A DNA stretch of 10,502 bases from Ruminococcaceae bacterium UBA5401 (lineage in GTDB: Bacteria > Bacillota > Clostridia > Oscillospirales > Acutalibacteraceae): contig DHOB01000023.1 of assembly GCA_002409675.1 (NCBI GenBank), positions 3,495-13,996 on the forward strand. The letters are read 5' to 3'. Each line of letters starts with the position of its first letter. Position 1 is the stretch's first letter. The translations under genes and the position numbers were made by a program. The notes beneath the pieces were generated by a model. That model was not told the DNA's origin and did no database searches. It was given only the letters and a program-made list of their open reading frames with translations. Shown piece after piece: positions 1 through 7,255 of this stretch.

Positions 1-876
1 CTCGGCTGCATTTCCATCACGGCCTCCAATTCGGTTTACCGCAGGCGCTATGAGGGCCTGCTGCCCAGCGTCTATTTTGCGGAGTACCCCTATCTCTACA
101 GAAGCCCCTACGCCCTCAGGGAGGGCGAGACCTGCCCGCACGCTTATTTTGACCAGTTCGACGACATGTTTGAAAAGCTCGTCGACCCCTACTCCGTCGC
201 GGCGGTGATAATGGAACCCATCCAGGGCGAAGGCGGATATATCGTGCCGCCGGCCGAGTTCGTCCGTTTTATGCGCCGGCTGTGCGACCGCTATGGAATC
301 ATGCTGATTTTCGACGAAGTGCAGACGGGATTCGGCAGAACGGGAAAGCTGTTCGCACAGGAACATTTCGGCGTGCGGCCGGATATTTTCTCGGCGGCAA
401 AGGGAATCGCCTCCGGGTTCCCGCTCAGCGCGGTAATCGGGAAAAAGGAAATCATGGAAAAATGGACCCCCGGCGCCCACGGCGGAACTTTCGGCGGCAA
501 TCCGGTCTCCTGCGCGGCGGGCCTTGCAACGCTTGAGGTCCTCCAGAACGGGGCCATCGCCAACTGCGCAAAAATGGGGGCCTACTTTAAGGAAAAGCTC
601 TTCGCCCTCCAGAAGAAATACCCCGCAATCGGCGACGTGCGCGGCCTCGGCCTGATGCTCGCAGTCGAGCTGGTCGGGGAAGGGAAGGCGCCGGATAAGG
701 ATCTGACGAACAGGGTCCTTGCGGGATGCCTGCGCAGAGGGCTGCTGCTGCTTTCCTGCGGATGCCACAAAAACGTGATTCGATTCATCGCGCCGACCAT
801 CGTCTCAAAGGCGGAAATCGACAGGGCCGTCGAGATACTCGACGCCACTTTTGCCGAGGAAACGCGGAATTCATAG
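1..876 (+). CDS. Class III (GabT-like) PLP aminotransferase, 5'-truncated
   Basis: The frame is open from base 1, so the N-terminus lies outside the window. 291 residues are visible of the roughly 430-450 usual for the family. Fold-type I class III hallmarks are present: EPIQGEGG, then IFDEVQTGFGRTGK with the PLP-pyridine Asp at visible residue 105, SAAKGIASGFP with the Schiff-base Lys at visible residue 134 (codon 400-402), and a GGTFGGNPVSCAA phosphate-binding segment. The family moves an omega-amino group (GABA, beta-alanine, taurine, 5-aminovalerate, ornithine and similar) to 2-oxoglutarate or pyruvate, leaving an aldehyde. The next gene, an Fe-type alcohol dehydrogenase, begins 14 bases after the stop, which suggests that the aldehyde is reduced at once. 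The 4-aminobutyrate aminotransferase subgroup fits best by eye. The family call is firm; the substrate is inference. Confidence 0.93.
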   Translation, partial: LGCISITASNSVYRRRYEGLLPSVYFAEYPYLYRSPYALREGETCPHAYFDQFDDMFEKLVDPYSVAAVIMEPIQGEGGYIVPPAEFVRFMRRLCDRYGIMLIFDEVQTGFGRTGKLFAQEHFGVRPDIFSAAKGIASGFPLSAVIGKKEIMEKWTPGAHGGTFGGNPVSCAAGLATLEVLQNGAIANCAKMGAYFKEKLFALQKKYPAIGDVRGLGLMLAVELVGEGKAPDKDLTNRVLAGCLRRGLLLLSCGCHKNVIRFIAPTIVSKAEIDRAVEILDATFAEETRNS

Positions 877-890
877 AAAGGACGCCGAAA

Positions 891-2000
891 ATGAAGTTTC
901 AATTTCATCTCCCCACGGCAGTGCATTTTGGAAAAAACTGTGTAATCGGCTCCTCTTCCGAATTCTCCGAGCTGGGCGCAAAGGCGTTCCTGGTGACGGG
1001 AAGGCATTCCGCCCGGGTTTCGGGCGCGCTTGACAGTGTGGAAGAGGCCTTCCGCCACGAAGGGATCGAATGGACGCAGTTCGACCGAGTCGAGAACAAT
1101 CCGTCCCTCAAGACGGTTCAGGAGGCCGCGGCATCCGCGCGGAAATCCGGCGCGGAATTCATCGTCGGAATCGGCGGCGGGTCCGCCATCGACGCAGCCA
1201 AAGCCGTGGCCGTCCTCGCAGCCGGCGACATCGCGCCGGAGGATCTGTTCCGCAATCGGTTCGACAAAGTCCTGCCCATTGTCGCCGTTCCGACGACCTC
1301 CGGGACCGGGAGCGAAGTGACGCCGTACAGCGTCCTCTTATGCCCGGAAAAAGAGACCAAGCTCAGCTTCGGAACGGAAAAGACTTTTCCGCATATCGCC
1401 TGTCTCAATCCGGCCTATACGTACTCCCTCGACAGGAAGAACACGGTCAATACGGCGGTCGACGCCTTTACCCATCTGCTGGAAAGCTATTGCAGCAAGC
1501 GGAACACCCCGCTAAGCGCGTGCCTCGCTCTGGAGGGCCTCGCCTCCTTCGGCAGGTGTCTGCCGGCTCTGCTCGGGGATTCCGTCGCCGAAAGGGAGCG
1601 GGAACTGCTCATGTACGCGTCCCTGCTGGGCGGCGCGGTCATCGCGCAGACGGGCGTGACCATCGCGCACGGGATGGGCTACTGCTACACCTGTTTTCAC
1701 GGGATTCCCCACGGAAAAGCAAACGGGCTGCTTATGAAGCCGTACGTGGAATATGTCGCGCGCCTCTGCCCTGAAAAGATACGGAAAGTGCTTTCCACCC
1801 TGCGCCTGAAAAGTGCGGAAGAATTAACCGAAGCGATTGCCGGGCTGGTCGGGAAGCCTCCGGTCCTGTCCCCCGAAACCATAAAAAAATACACGGAGCT
1901 GACGCTTCTGCAAAAGGGCAGCATCGCCAACACGGCCGGGAACATGGGCCCGGAGGAAATCCGGGCTCTCTGGGAAGCCACACAGAAAGAGGCCGTCTGA
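891..2000 (+). CDS. Iron-type (group III) alcohol dehydrogenase
   Basis: 369-residue cytosolic NAD(P)H-dependent dehydrogenase that would interconvert an aldehyde or semialdehyde and an alcohol. The N-terminal half is a Rossmann-like domain with GIGGGSAIDAAK (GGGS at residues 95-98) and PTTSGTGSE (134-142). The C-terminal helical domain carries the full divalent-metal set: Asp191 and His195 (DAFTH), His260 (IAHG) and His274 (HGIPHG), with the spacing seen in FucO-type enzymes. The frame is open further upstream to 726, but the ATG at 891 is chosen because GAAAGGA at 876-882 sits 8 bases before it and the protein then opens with the family-typical segment FHLPTAVHFGKN. Translation follows the aminotransferase after 14 bases. 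Role inferred from context: reducing the aminotransferase product, for example succinate semialdehyde to 4-hydroxybutyrate, glutarate semialdehyde to 5-hydroxyvalerate, or sulfoacetaldehyde to isethionate. The sequence alone does not settle which. Confidence 0.94.
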   Translation: MKFQFHLPTAVHFGKNCVIGSSSEFSELGAKAFLVTGRHSARVSGALDSVEEAFRHEGIEWTQFDRVENNPSLKTVQEAAASARKSGAEFIVGIGGGSAIDAAKAVAVLAAGDIAPEDLFRNRFDKVLPIVAVPTTSGTGSEVTPYSVLLCPEKETKLSFGTEKTFPHIACLNPAYTYSLDRKNTVNTAVDAFTHLLESYCSKRNTPLSACLALEGLASFGRCLPALLGDSVAERERELLMYASLLGGAVIAQTGVTIAHGMGYCYTCFHGIPHGKANGLLMKPYVEYVARLCPEKIRKVLSTLRLKSAEELTEAIAGLVGKPPVLSPETIKKYTELTLLQKGSIANTAGNMGPEEIRALWEATQKEAV

Positions 2001-2001
2001 A

Positions 2002-2850
2002 ATGGGGTATGTCAGTAATTCGACCGGCGTGCTTAAAAAGGTCATGATGGCCAGGCCGGAAAATGTCCGTCTGCAGCCGATCAATGTGATTTCGGACCGC
2101 TGGATCGCCCGGGGCGGCAAAATAGATGCCGCCGCCTGCCTGCGGGAACATGCGGAGCTGGTGGAAACCTATGAGGAAAACGGCGTGGAAGTGCACTTTG
2201 CGCCCACGAGAAAAGATTTGACAAACCAGGTCTTTGCAAGGGATTTCGGGGCCTGCGTCGCAGAAGGCTATGTTTTGGGCAGGTTCCGCGAACCGATCCG
2301 GTTCGGCGAGACGGGCGTGTATGAAGCCGAACTGAAAAAGCTGGGGGTCCCCTGCGCGGCAAAATGCAGAGACGGCGTCTTCGAGGGCGGCGACTTCTGG
2401 TTCCTCGACAATAAGACGCTTGCGGTCGGCACGGTGGCCCGGACGGACGCGAAGGGCTTTGCCTCTTTGGAAAAGCAGCTGAAGCCCCTGGGGTACCGGA
2501 TGATCCGCGTCCCCTGCCCGAAGGACAACCTGCATCTCGACATGTGCTTCAACATCGCCGCCGAAAGAGTCGCGGTTGTCTGCAGGGACGCGCTCCCCGA
2601 TTTTTTTCTGAAGATGTTGAAGGAACGGAAATTCGAGCTGATCGACGTCGCCCAGGAAGAGGTCTTCCAGCACCACTGCAACATCCAGTGCATCGGCGCG
2701 GGCCGCGTGGTTTCTTTCCGCAGCAACCGGGAGGTGAACGCAAAGCTCCGCGCCCTCGGCCTTACGGTGCTGGACGTGGAGCTGCATGAAATTCTGAAGA
2801 TGGGAGGGGGGCCTCACTGCATGACCTTTCCTCTCCTTCGGGACCCTTAA
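2002..2850 (+). CDS. DDAH/arginine deiminase-type guanidine hydrolase (amidinotransferase superfamily)
   Basis: 282-residue protein of the pentein fold (amidinotransferase/DDAH superfamily). These enzymes attack a guanidinium carbon through a cysteine, giving citrulline or a ureido product, or transferring the amidino group. Visible active-site pieces: FARD (Asp81), EGGD (Glu128, Asp131), NLHLD (His178, Asp180) and GGGPHCMT near the C-terminus with the nucleophile Cys273. The Glu-His-Cys spacing and the short length resemble bacterial dimethylarginine dimethylaminohydrolase (about 250-290 aa) more than arginine deiminase (about 400 aa). The ATG lies one base after the dehydrogenase stop, and AAAGAGG at 1986-1992 serves as ribosome site inside that gene, so the two are surely co-transcribed. 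Transcription probably ends at the hairpins at 2917-3041. The substrate is unknown: methylated arginine, arginine itself or another guanidino compound are all possible. Confidence 0.88.
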   Translation: MGYVSNSTGVLKKVMMARPENVRLQPINVISDRWIARGGKIDAAACLREHAELVETYEENGVEVHFAPTRKDLTNQVFARDFGACVAEGYVLGRFREPIRFGETGVYEAELKKLGVPCAAKCRDGVFEGGDFWFLDNKTLAVGTVARTDAKGFASLEKQLKPLGYRMIRVPCPKDNLHLDMCFNIAAERVAVVCRDALPDFFLKMLKERKFELIDVAQEEVFQHHCNIQCIGAGRVVSFRSNREVNAKLRALGLTVLDVELHEILKMGGGPHCMTFPLLRDP

Positions 2851-2916
2851 AGCGTTTTTCGCCGGGAAGGGCGGCCGAAAGTCCGTCCTGCGCCTGAAAT
2901 CGGATTCCCTGAATTG

Positions 2917-2940
2917 TGCGGTGACCGGCCGGTCGCCGCA
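2917..2940. repeat. 24-bp near-perfect GC-rich palindrome
   Basis: Ten bases (TGCGGTGACC) pair with GGTCGCCGCA across a GGCC centre, with a single T-G wobble. The run TTCGTTTTG follows on the plus strand. It lies 66 bases after the guanidine-hydrolase stop, so it could be a first, weaker terminator for that operon. A protein-binding dyad is the alternative. Confidence 0.55.
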
Positions 2941-2982
2941 TTCGTTTTGTCCGGGCCGTTCCTTCCATCATGTTCAGTCGAT

Positions 2983-3041
2983 AAACAAAAGGCAGGGAAA
3001 GGACTTCCGCGGGCCGTCCTGCTCCCTGTCTCATGTTTTTT
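2983..3041. terminator. Bidirectional rho-independent terminator
   Basis: GGCAGGGA (2991-2998) pairs with TCCCTGTC (3023-3030) with one G-T wobble, and AGGAC (3000-3004) pairs inside with GTCCT (3016-3020) around an 11-base loop. On the plus strand the hairpin is followed by six T at 3036-3041. On the minus strand the complement of AAACAAAA (2983-2990) gives a U-rich tail. It therefore ends both the catabolic operon arriving from the left and the radical SAM gene arriving from the right, whose stop is only 17 bases away. Confidence 0.8.
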
Positions 3042-3047
3042 GAAAGT

Positions 3048-3644
3048 TCATTTTTGATAACGCCGCACGCGCAGTTCCGCCCCCGCTTCGCGCGCGATTT
3101 TTCGGCACGCTTCTATGTCGGCCCCGGGCAGGATGTCCACCACAGTGAACACCACTTTGGGGACCTGCCCCGCGCACCGGCGGGCAAAATCCAAAAGCCC
3201 GCCGAAGGCCGCTTCCCCGTACGCGGGGCGGCAGAGCCTGTTATACTCCCGGGCATTTTTGGCGTTCAGGCTGATGGAAACCGTATCGACAAGGCCGTGC
3301 AGCTTCGGCGTGATGTCCGTTTGGTAAGCGAGGTTCGCGAGCCCGTTGGTGTTGAGGCGGATTGGGATTCTGGAACTTTCGCGCACATGGCGCGCCGATT
3401 TGAGCAGCACATCGAGCGCGAGCGTGGGCTCCCCGAAGCCGCAGTACACGAGCTCCGCATACTTCTGCAGGTTGAGGCGGTCGAGGCTGCGGTTCACCGC
3501 CTCTGCGGTGGGGTCCTCTTTCAGGCGGAGGTCGTAACCGGCTATCCCCCGTTTTCCCCGCCGCAGGCAGAACGTGCAGTTGTTATTGCACCGATTGGTG
3601 AGGTTCAGGTACAGTTTATCGGCAATGCCGTAGCAAATCGTCAT
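3048..3644 (-). CDS. TatD-family-associated radical SAM protein
   Basis: 198-residue radical SAM enzyme. The cluster motif CNNNCTFC gives Cys19, Cys23 and Cys26 for a [4Fe-4S] centre that cleaves S-adenosylmethionine. YCGFGEPTL (GEP at 71-73) is the SAM-contact segment, and RLNTNGL and VSISLNA mark later barrel strands. The short length and the LYLNLTNRC opening match the small family often found beside or fused to TatD nuclease; its reaction is not known. An in-frame ATG at 3683 would add 13 residues (MKKSEEKRRPPDT), but it has no usable ribosome site. The ATG at 3644 has GGAGG 12 bases upstream, a little far, and gives the usual family N-terminus, so I prefer it. It lies downstream of pheT across about 130 bases of hairpin-rich spacer. 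No tatD is visible in this window. Confidence 0.87.
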   Translation of the reverse strand: MTICYGIADKLYLNLTNRCNNNCTFCLRRGKRGIAGYDLRLKEDPTAEAVNRSLDRLNLQKYAELVYCGFGEPTLALDVLLKSARHVRESSRIPIRLNTNGLANLAYQTDITPKLHGLVDTVSISLNAKNAREYNRLCRPAYGEAAFGGLLDFARRCAGQVPKVVFTVVDILPGADIEACRKIAREAGAELRVRRYQK

Positions 3645-3724
3645 GGTATCGGGAGGCCTCCGTTTCTCTTCTGATTTTTTCATTCCAGTGTATCGCGCAT
3701 CTCTTCGGGGCGCTGCAGGCGCCG

Positions 3725-3776
3725 GCTTTTCCGCCGGGCGAAAAGCTTCCCCCGCGTTCTTGGGAGCCGGGCTCCC
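3725..3776 (-). other. Hairpins in the pheT to radical SAM spacer
   Basis: Reading the minus strand, a GGGAGC/GCTCCC stem with a 3-base loop (3776-3762) begins one base after the pheT stop, and a GCTTTTC/GAAAAGC stem with an 8-base loop (3746-3725) follows. Neither has a U-tract, so they are not clean intrinsic terminators. They may stabilise the pheST 3' end or lower read-through into the radical SAM gene. Confidence 0.35.
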
Positions 3777-3777
3777 G

Positions 3778-6156
3778 TCACAGACGCAGGGCGGCGCCGG
3801 CTTTTTCGAGCTCGGCGACGATTTTTTTCATTACGGCGGAGACGCGCCCGTCGGTCAGCGTGCCTTCGCCGGACCGCAGCACGATGCTGAACGCCACGCT
3901 CTTTTTGCCGCCCGCAATCTGCTCGCCGCGGTAGACGTCGAACAGGCGGACCTTCTCGAGCAGGCCGCCCGCGCCGGCGCGGATGGCTTTCTCCAGCCGG
4001 CCGACGGGCACGCCGTCGTCGCAGACGAGGGCCAGGTCGCGCGCGACGGCGGGGAACTTCGGCAGGGGCGCATAGGTCTTCTCCATCCGGGCATGGGCGG
4101 CCAGCACCTCAAAATCCAGCGAAAAGCTGACCGCGCGGCCCTCCATGCCGTAATTGGTCGTGACCTCCGGGTGCAGCTCGCCGAGCACCCCCAGCGCCTC
4201 GCCGCCGACGGAAAGCCTGGCGCAGCGCCCCGGGTGGTAGCTGTATTCGTCCGCGGCGGCCTCGATCTCCCAGTCCGTGATGCCGAGGCGGTCCAGCAGC
4301 TCCTCGACCATGCCCTTGGCGCGGAAGAAATCCGCCCCTTCGCCGTACATGCCGCAAATCAGGATTTCCCGCTCGTCGGGGAGCCTGTCCGGCGCGGTGG
4401 GCAGATAGATTTTCGCCAGCTCGTACAGGCAGGCGCTCTCGTTGCGGTTGTGGTAGTTCCGGGCCAGCGTGTCCATCATGGAGGGGAGGGCCACGGTGCG
4501 CATCCGGCTCGTGTCCTCGCCGAGCGGGTTCGCAATCGTGACGGAGCGGCGCAGGGGGCAGTCCTGCGGCATGCGGATTTTGTCGTAGTCGCGGGGGCCG
4601 AGGAACGAGTAGGTCATGATTTCGCTCGCGCCGAGGGCCCGCATCAGCTCGTCGACGGTATGCCTCAGCTTCTGGCGGGCGCTGTATCCGCCCTGCGCGC
4701 CGCCGCGCAGCGGGGCGCAGGGGATTTTGTCATAGCCGTAGAAGCGGGCGATCTCCTCGGCGATGTCGGCCTTGTGCTCCAAATCCGGGCGGAAGGTGGG
4801 GACCAGGACGTCGTCCCCGTCGAACCCGCATCCGAGCTTTGCGAGGATGGCCTTCATCTCGTCCGCGCTCAGCGAGATGTCGAGGAAGCGGTTAATCCAG
4901 TCCCGCTCCAGCGGAATCCGGCGCCGCCGCTCTTCAAAATTTTTGACGCGGACGTCCCCGTCCGTCACGTCGCCGGCGTCCAGCAGCTCCACCAGCTCGC
5001 ACGCGCGGTCGAGGGCGGGGACGCAGTTGTTGGGGTCGAGGCCCTTTTCGTAGAGGGCGGAGGCGTCCGTCCGCAGGCCGAGGCCGCGGGCGGTTCTGCG
5101 CACCGAGGGGCCGTTGAAGCAGGCGGATTCAAACACGACGTCGGCGGTCCGGTCCGAAATCTCGCTGTTCCCGCCGCCCATCACGCCCGCGACGGCGACC
5201 GGCTTCTCGGCGTCCGCAATCACCAGATTCCCGGGCGTCAGCCCGTGCCGCGTCCCGTCCAGCGTGGTGATGGCCTCCCCCGCGGCCGCGCGGCGCACGC
5301 GGATTTTGTGCCCGGCAAGGCAGCGGTAGTCGAACGCGTGCATCGGCTGGCCGTACTCCAGCATCACGTAGTTGGTGATGTCCACGATGTTGTTGATGGG
5401 CCGCACCCCCATGGCGCGCAGGCGCTCGCGCATCCAGCGCGGCGAGGGCCCCACCCGCACGTTCCGGACCGCGCGGGCCGCGTACATCGGGCACAGGTCG
5501 GGCGCCTCCACCCGCGCGTCCAGCAGGGCGACGCAGGGGCCCGCCCCGCCCTTCACCGCGGGCGTGTGCAGGCGCAGGGGCCTGCCGAAGGTCGCGGCGG
5601 CCTCGCGCGCGAGGCCGATCACGGAGAAGCAGTCCGGCCGGTTGGACGTGATTTCAAACTCGATTCTGGTGTCGTCGTAGCCCAGCGCCTCGCAGATGGG
5701 CTGGCCGGGCCTGCAGTCCTCCTGCAGGACGAAGATGCCGTCCTCTACGGCGTAGGGGAAGTCGTGCTTCGTGAGGCCCAGCTCGCCGAGCGAGCAGAGC
5801 ATGCCGTTGCTCTCAAGCCCGCGCAGCCTGCCGCGCTTGATTTTCTTGCCGCCCGGCAGCGTGGAGCCGTGCAGCGCGACCGGGACGAGGTCGCCGGTCT
5901 TCAGGTTCTGCGCGCCGGTGATAATCTGCAGCGGCTCGCCGGAGCCGACGTCGGTCTTCGTGATCCACAGGTGGTCGGAGTTCGGGTGACGCTCCAGCGA
6001 GAGCACCTTCCCGACCACGACGTTGGAGATTTCGCTCCCCTCGCGCTCCCAGCTTTCCACCTTGCTGCCGCTCATGGTCATCGCCTCGGTGAACTGCCGA
6101 ACCGGCATCTCCTCCAGCGGCACGAATTCCCTGAGCCATCTCATGGAAAGATTCAT
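3778..6156 (-). CDS. pheT: Phenylalanine-tRNA ligase beta subunit
   Basis: 792 residues, the normal bacterial length. With PheS it forms the cytosolic alpha2-beta2 enzyme that charges tRNA-Phe. Domains in order: an N-terminal module with the EMAP-like tRNA-binding fold (about 40-150, containing VVVGKVLSLERHPNSDHL); the conserved EFEITSNRPDCFSVIGLARE stretch (166-185); the B3/4 region (about 210-375, with INNIVDITNYVMLEYGQPMH), which holds the editing site in this family; a B5 domain (about 410-480, with RPDLEHKADIAEEIARFYGYD); a catalytic-like core to about 680; and a C-terminal ferredoxin-fold anticodon-binding domain (about 697-792, starting LPKFPAVARDLAL). The ATG at 6156 follows a strong GAGGAGG that overlaps the pheS stop, with 15 bases between the genes, so the two are translated in step. 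Expression is set by the T-box upstream of pheS. Confidence 0.98.
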   Translation of the reverse strand: MNLSMRWLREFVPLEEMPVRQFTEAMTMSGSKVESWEREGSEISNVVVGKVLSLERHPNSDHLWITKTDVGSGEPLQIITGAQNLKTGDLVPVALHGSTLPGGKKIKRGRLRGLESNGMLCSLGELGLTKHDFPYAVEDGIFVLQEDCRPGQPICEALGYDDTRIEFEITSNRPDCFSVIGLAREAAATFGRPLRLHTPAVKGGAGPCVALLDARVEAPDLCPMYAARAVRNVRVGPSPRWMRERLRAMGVRPINNIVDITNYVMLEYGQPMHAFDYRCLAGHKIRVRRAAAGEAITTLDGTRHGLTPGNLVIADAEKPVAVAGVMGGGNSEISDRTADVVFESACFNGPSVRRTARGLGLRTDASALYEKGLDPNNCVPALDRACELVELLDAGDVTDGDVRVKNFEERRRRIPLERDWINRFLDISLSADEMKAILAKLGCGFDGDDVLVPTFRPDLEHKADIAEEIARFYGYDKIPCAPLRGGAQGGYSARQKLRHTVDELMRALGASEIMTYSFLGPRDYDKIRMPQDCPLRRSVTIANPLGEDTSRMRTVALPSMMDTLARNYHNRNESACLYELAKIYLPTAPDRLPDEREILICGMYGEGADFFRAKGMVEELLDRLGITDWEIEAAADEYSYHPGRCARLSVGGEALGVLGELHPEVTTNYGMEGRAVSFSLDFEVLAAHARMEKTYAPLPKFPAVARDLALVCDDGVPVGRLEKAIRAGAGGLLEKVRLFDVYRGEQIAGGKKSVAFSIVLRSGEGTLTDGRVSAVMKKIVAELEKAGAALRL

Positions 6157-6165
6157 TTTCCCTTT

Positions 6166-6173
6166 ACCTCCTC
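6166..6173 (-). promoter_or_regulatory. Strong ribosome site of pheT overlapping the pheS stop
   Basis: Minus-strand GAGGAGGT, followed 9 bases later by the pheT ATG; its first two bases lie in the pheS TGA stop codon (6174-6172). This layout favours re-initiation and matched amounts of the two subunits. Confidence 0.75.
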
Positions 6174-7191
6174 AAAACTGCGACAGGAACCGGACGTCGT
6201 TCTCGTGGAACAGCCGCATGTCGTCGATCTGATATTTGCGCATCACGAGGCGCTCCAGCCCCATGCCGAACGCGAAGCCGCTGTAGACCTCGGGGTCGAT
6301 GCCGCAGTTGGAGAGGACCTTCGGGTGGACCATGCCGCAGCCGAGCAGCTCGATCCAGCCCTCCCCCTTGCACAGACGGCAGCCCCTGCCGTGGCAGGCG
6401 AAGCACTGCACGTCCACCTCTGCGGAAGGCTCGGTGAACGGAAAGTGGTGCGGCCGGAAGCGCACGACGGAGTTTTCGCCGTACATGCGGCGAATCATGG
6501 TCTCCAGCGTGCTTTTGAGGTTGGAGAACGTGATGCCCCGGTCGACGACCAGCCCCTCAATCTGGTGGAAAACCGGCGAGTGGGTGGCGTCCACCTCGTC
6601 GGAGCGGTAGACCCGCCCGGGGGAGATGATGCGGATGGGCGGCTTCTGCTTCTCCATCACGCGCACCTGCACCGGCGAGGTCTGCGTGCGCAGCAGGATG
6701 TTGTCGGTGATATAGAACGTGTCCTGCGTGTCGCGCGCCGGGTGGTCCTTCGGCATGTTCAGGGCCTCGAAGTTGTAGTAGTCGTACTCCACCTCCGGCC
6801 CCTCGACAATGCGGAACCCCATGCCGATGAAAATCCCCTCGATTTCCCGCAGTTCGGCGCTCAGCGGGTGGCGGTGGCCGAGCTCCCGGCGCGTGCCGGG
6901 CAGGGTCACGTCGATTTTCTCCCGCTCCAGCCTGCGCGCGGTCTCCGCCTTCTGAAGCTCCTGCGCGCGCGCCGCAAGCTCGGATTCGATGTTCGCGCGG
7001 ATTTCGTTGGCCAGCTTGCCCACGGCCGGTCTCTCCTGGGCGGAAAGGCTGCCCATCCGCTTCAGAATGGCGGTCAGCTTCCCCTTTTTGCCGAGGTAGC
7101 GGACCCGCAGCTCCTCCAGGCCCCTGCGGTCCTGCGCCCCGCGCAGCTCGCGCTCCGCCGCCTCGCGGATTGCCTTCAGCTCCTCTTTCAT
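6172..7191 (-). CDS. pheS: Phenylalanine-tRNA ligase alpha subunit
   Basis: 339 residues, full length. An N-terminal coiled coil (about 1-90) binds tRNA; the class II catalytic domain follows. Motif 2 is seen around SPGRVYRSDEVDATHSPVFHQ (190-210). FRPHHFPFTEPSAEVDV, LGCGMVHPKVL and the glycine-rich motif 3 (YSGFAFGMGLERL, 303-315) complete the active site that activates phenylalanine with ATP. Cys263, Cys266, Cys271 and Cys274 form a CxxC/CxxC knuckle before the ELLGCG strand; E. coli PheS lacks it, but it is frequent in Clostridia. The frame stays open to 7257, but that would run through the T-box terminator. The ATG at 7191 is preceded by AAAGGA and begins with the family-typical MKEELKAIRE. 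It is first in the pheST operon. Confidence 0.98.
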   Translation of the reverse strand: MKEELKAIREAAERELRGAQDRRGLEELRVRYLGKKGKLTAILKRMGSLSAQERPAVGKLANEIRANIESELAARAQELQKAETARRLEREKIDVTLPGTRRELGHRHPLSAELREIEGIFIGMGFRIVEGPEVEYDYYNFEALNMPKDHPARDTQDTFYITDNILLRTQTSPVQVRVMEKQKPPIRIISPGRVYRSDEVDATHSPVFHQIEGLVVDRGITFSNLKSTLETMIRRMYGENSVVRFRPHHFPFTEPSAEVDVQCFACHGRGCRLCKGEGWIELLGCGMVHPKVLSNCGIDPEVYSGFAFGMGLERLVMRKYQIDDMRLFHENDVRFLSQF

Positions 7192-7222
7192 GCTCTTTCT
7201 TCCTTTCGCTCGGGTGAATATC

Positions 7223-7255
7223 AAAAAAGCCCCCGTCCCCAGAAGGGACGAAGGC
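7223..7255 (-). terminator. T-box leader terminator of pheST
   Basis: On the minus strand GCCTTCGTCCC pairs with GGGACGGGGGC (11 pairs, two of them G-U) around a TTCTG loop and is followed by six U (7228-7223), ending 31 bases before the pheS ATG. It is the off-state structure of the riboswitch. Confidence 0.88.

Noticed and set aside
1070..1774. 234-codon plus-strand frame inside the Fe-ADH gene
   Set aside because: Out-of-frame reading of a gene whose metal ligands and GGGS motif are all in the other frame; Arg/Ser-rich composition.
1732..2817. 361-codon minus-strand frame opposite the Fe-ADH end and the guanidine hydrolase
   Set aside because: It overlaps two well-supported genes on the other strand, shows no motif, and has shadow-like composition.
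3687..3692. Possible -10 box (TACACT on the minus strand) just upstream of the radical SAM gene
   Set aside because: No acceptable -35 box lies 16-18 bases upstream, so a separate promoter cannot be supported.
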